Part shown: positions 6,821-6,991 of the stretch, piece after piece
Layout of the letters: every line of letters starts with the position of its first letter
Numbering within the stretch: position 1 is the stretch's first letter
From: Alphaproteobacteria bacterium
GTDB lineage: Bacteria; Pseudomonadota; Alphaproteobacteria; Micavibrionales; Micavibrionaceae
DNA: 6,991 nt
Assembly (NCBI GenBank): GCA_020442505.1
Contig: JAGRJZ010000194.1
Span: forward strand, 1 to 6,991
Direction: 5' to 3'
Made by a program: the position numbers and the translations under genes
Notes under the pieces: model-generated
Database searches by the model: none
Told to the model about the DNA's origin: nothing
Seen by the model: only the letters and a program-made list of their open reading frames with translations

Positions 6821-6824
6821 GTCG
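6803..6824. promoter_or_regulatory. Inverted repeat over the rph promoter (candidate operator)
   Basis: CGACAC (6803-6808) and GTGTCG (6819-6824) are perfect inverted arms around a ten-base spacer. The dyad lies between the -35 and the start site and covers the -10, where a repressor would block initiation. It does not match the CIRCE element (TTAGCACTC-N9-GAGTGCTAA) that would suggest HrcA, although rph often neighbours hrcA in alphaproteobacteria. Six-base arms can arise by chance, so the case rests on position. Confidence 0.35.
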
Positions 6825-6855
6825 GCTTGTTGCAAACAAGAGAAAGAAGAACACG

Positions 6856-6991
6856 ATGAATCGTCCCTCCGGCCGCAGCGCCGATTCCCTGCGCGCGGTG
6901 ACGTTGATCACCGGCTACGCAAAGCACGCGGAAGGCTCTTGTCTGGCGCAATTCGGGGACACGCACGTGCTGTGCACGGCCACGATCGAGG
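6856..6991 (+). CDS. rph: Ribonuclease PH, 5' end (runs off right edge)
   Basis: RNase PH is a phosphate-dependent 3'-5' exoribonuclease that trims tRNA precursors and helps degrade structured RNA. The 45 visible codons match the family N-terminus closely: [20 protein letters not shown], then [20 protein letters not shown]. The PSGR start and the HAEGS and GDTHVLC motifs are diagnostic. ATG 6856 has a purine-rich AGAAAGAAGA just upstream instead of a clear AGGAGG. It is divergent from the rsfS operon and has its own promoter. The phosphate-binding and catalytic residues lie beyond the window. Confidence 0.94.
   Translation, partial: MNRPSGRSADSLRAVTLITGYAKHAEGSCLAQFGDTHVLCTATIE

Noticed and set aside
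6811..6830. Possible CIRCE/HrcA site upstream of rph
   Set aside because: GAGTG occurs, but the paired TTAGCACTC half with a nine-base spacer is missing.
6714..6911. Leftward 65-codon frame crossing the rph start
   Set aside because: It overlaps the rph 5' end and both promoters, and its composition does not look like a protein.

Overview
The window looks like chromosomal DNA of an alphaproteobacterium. It carries the aerobic (CobNST-type) cobaltochelatase subunit CobT and the gene string rsfS-rlmH-envC-ctpA-divergent polysaccharide deacetylase-rppH, an order common in alphaproteobacteria. The genes are tightly packed and moderately GC-rich. Genus cannot be read from the sequence; an environmental Rhodospirillales- or Micavibrio-like lineage would fit, but that is a guess.

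Layout, right to left. At the right edge the 5' end of rph (RNase PH) runs rightward. Everything else runs leftward. Between rph and rsfS lies about 370 bp of divergent control region. It holds a promoter for rph with a dyad over its -10 box, and a strong leftward sigma70-type promoter. Behind the leftward promoter come a 21-codon ORF and an intrinsic terminator-like hairpin, all ahead of rsfS. Then follow rsfS (ribosomal silencing factor), rlmH (23S rRNA pseudouridine methyltransferase), envC (activator of cell-wall amidases), ctpA (periplasmic S41 protease), a membrane-anchored divergent polysaccharide deacetylase and rppH (RNA pyrophosphohydrolase). Gaps are 0-31 bases, with ATGA overlaps at the last two junctions, so these six are very probably one operon. 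After a 190-bp gap, cobT runs off the left edge with about 404 codons visible.

The operon mixes ribosome/RNA functions (RsfS, RlmH, RppH) with envelope functions (EnvC, CtpA, deacetylase). EnvC and CtpA would both act in peptidoglycan remodelling in the periplasm. rph on the other side is another RNA-processing gene, so the divergent region may coordinate RNA metabolism and cell-envelope growth. nadD, usually just upstream of rsfS in alphaproteobacteria, and gpmI, often next to envC, are absent here.

Most of the window is ordinary core genome. The least ordinary part is the rsfS leader (about 6551-6730), which has the form of a complete small transcription unit or an attenuator. No mobile element, CRISPR array, tRNA or rRNA was seen.
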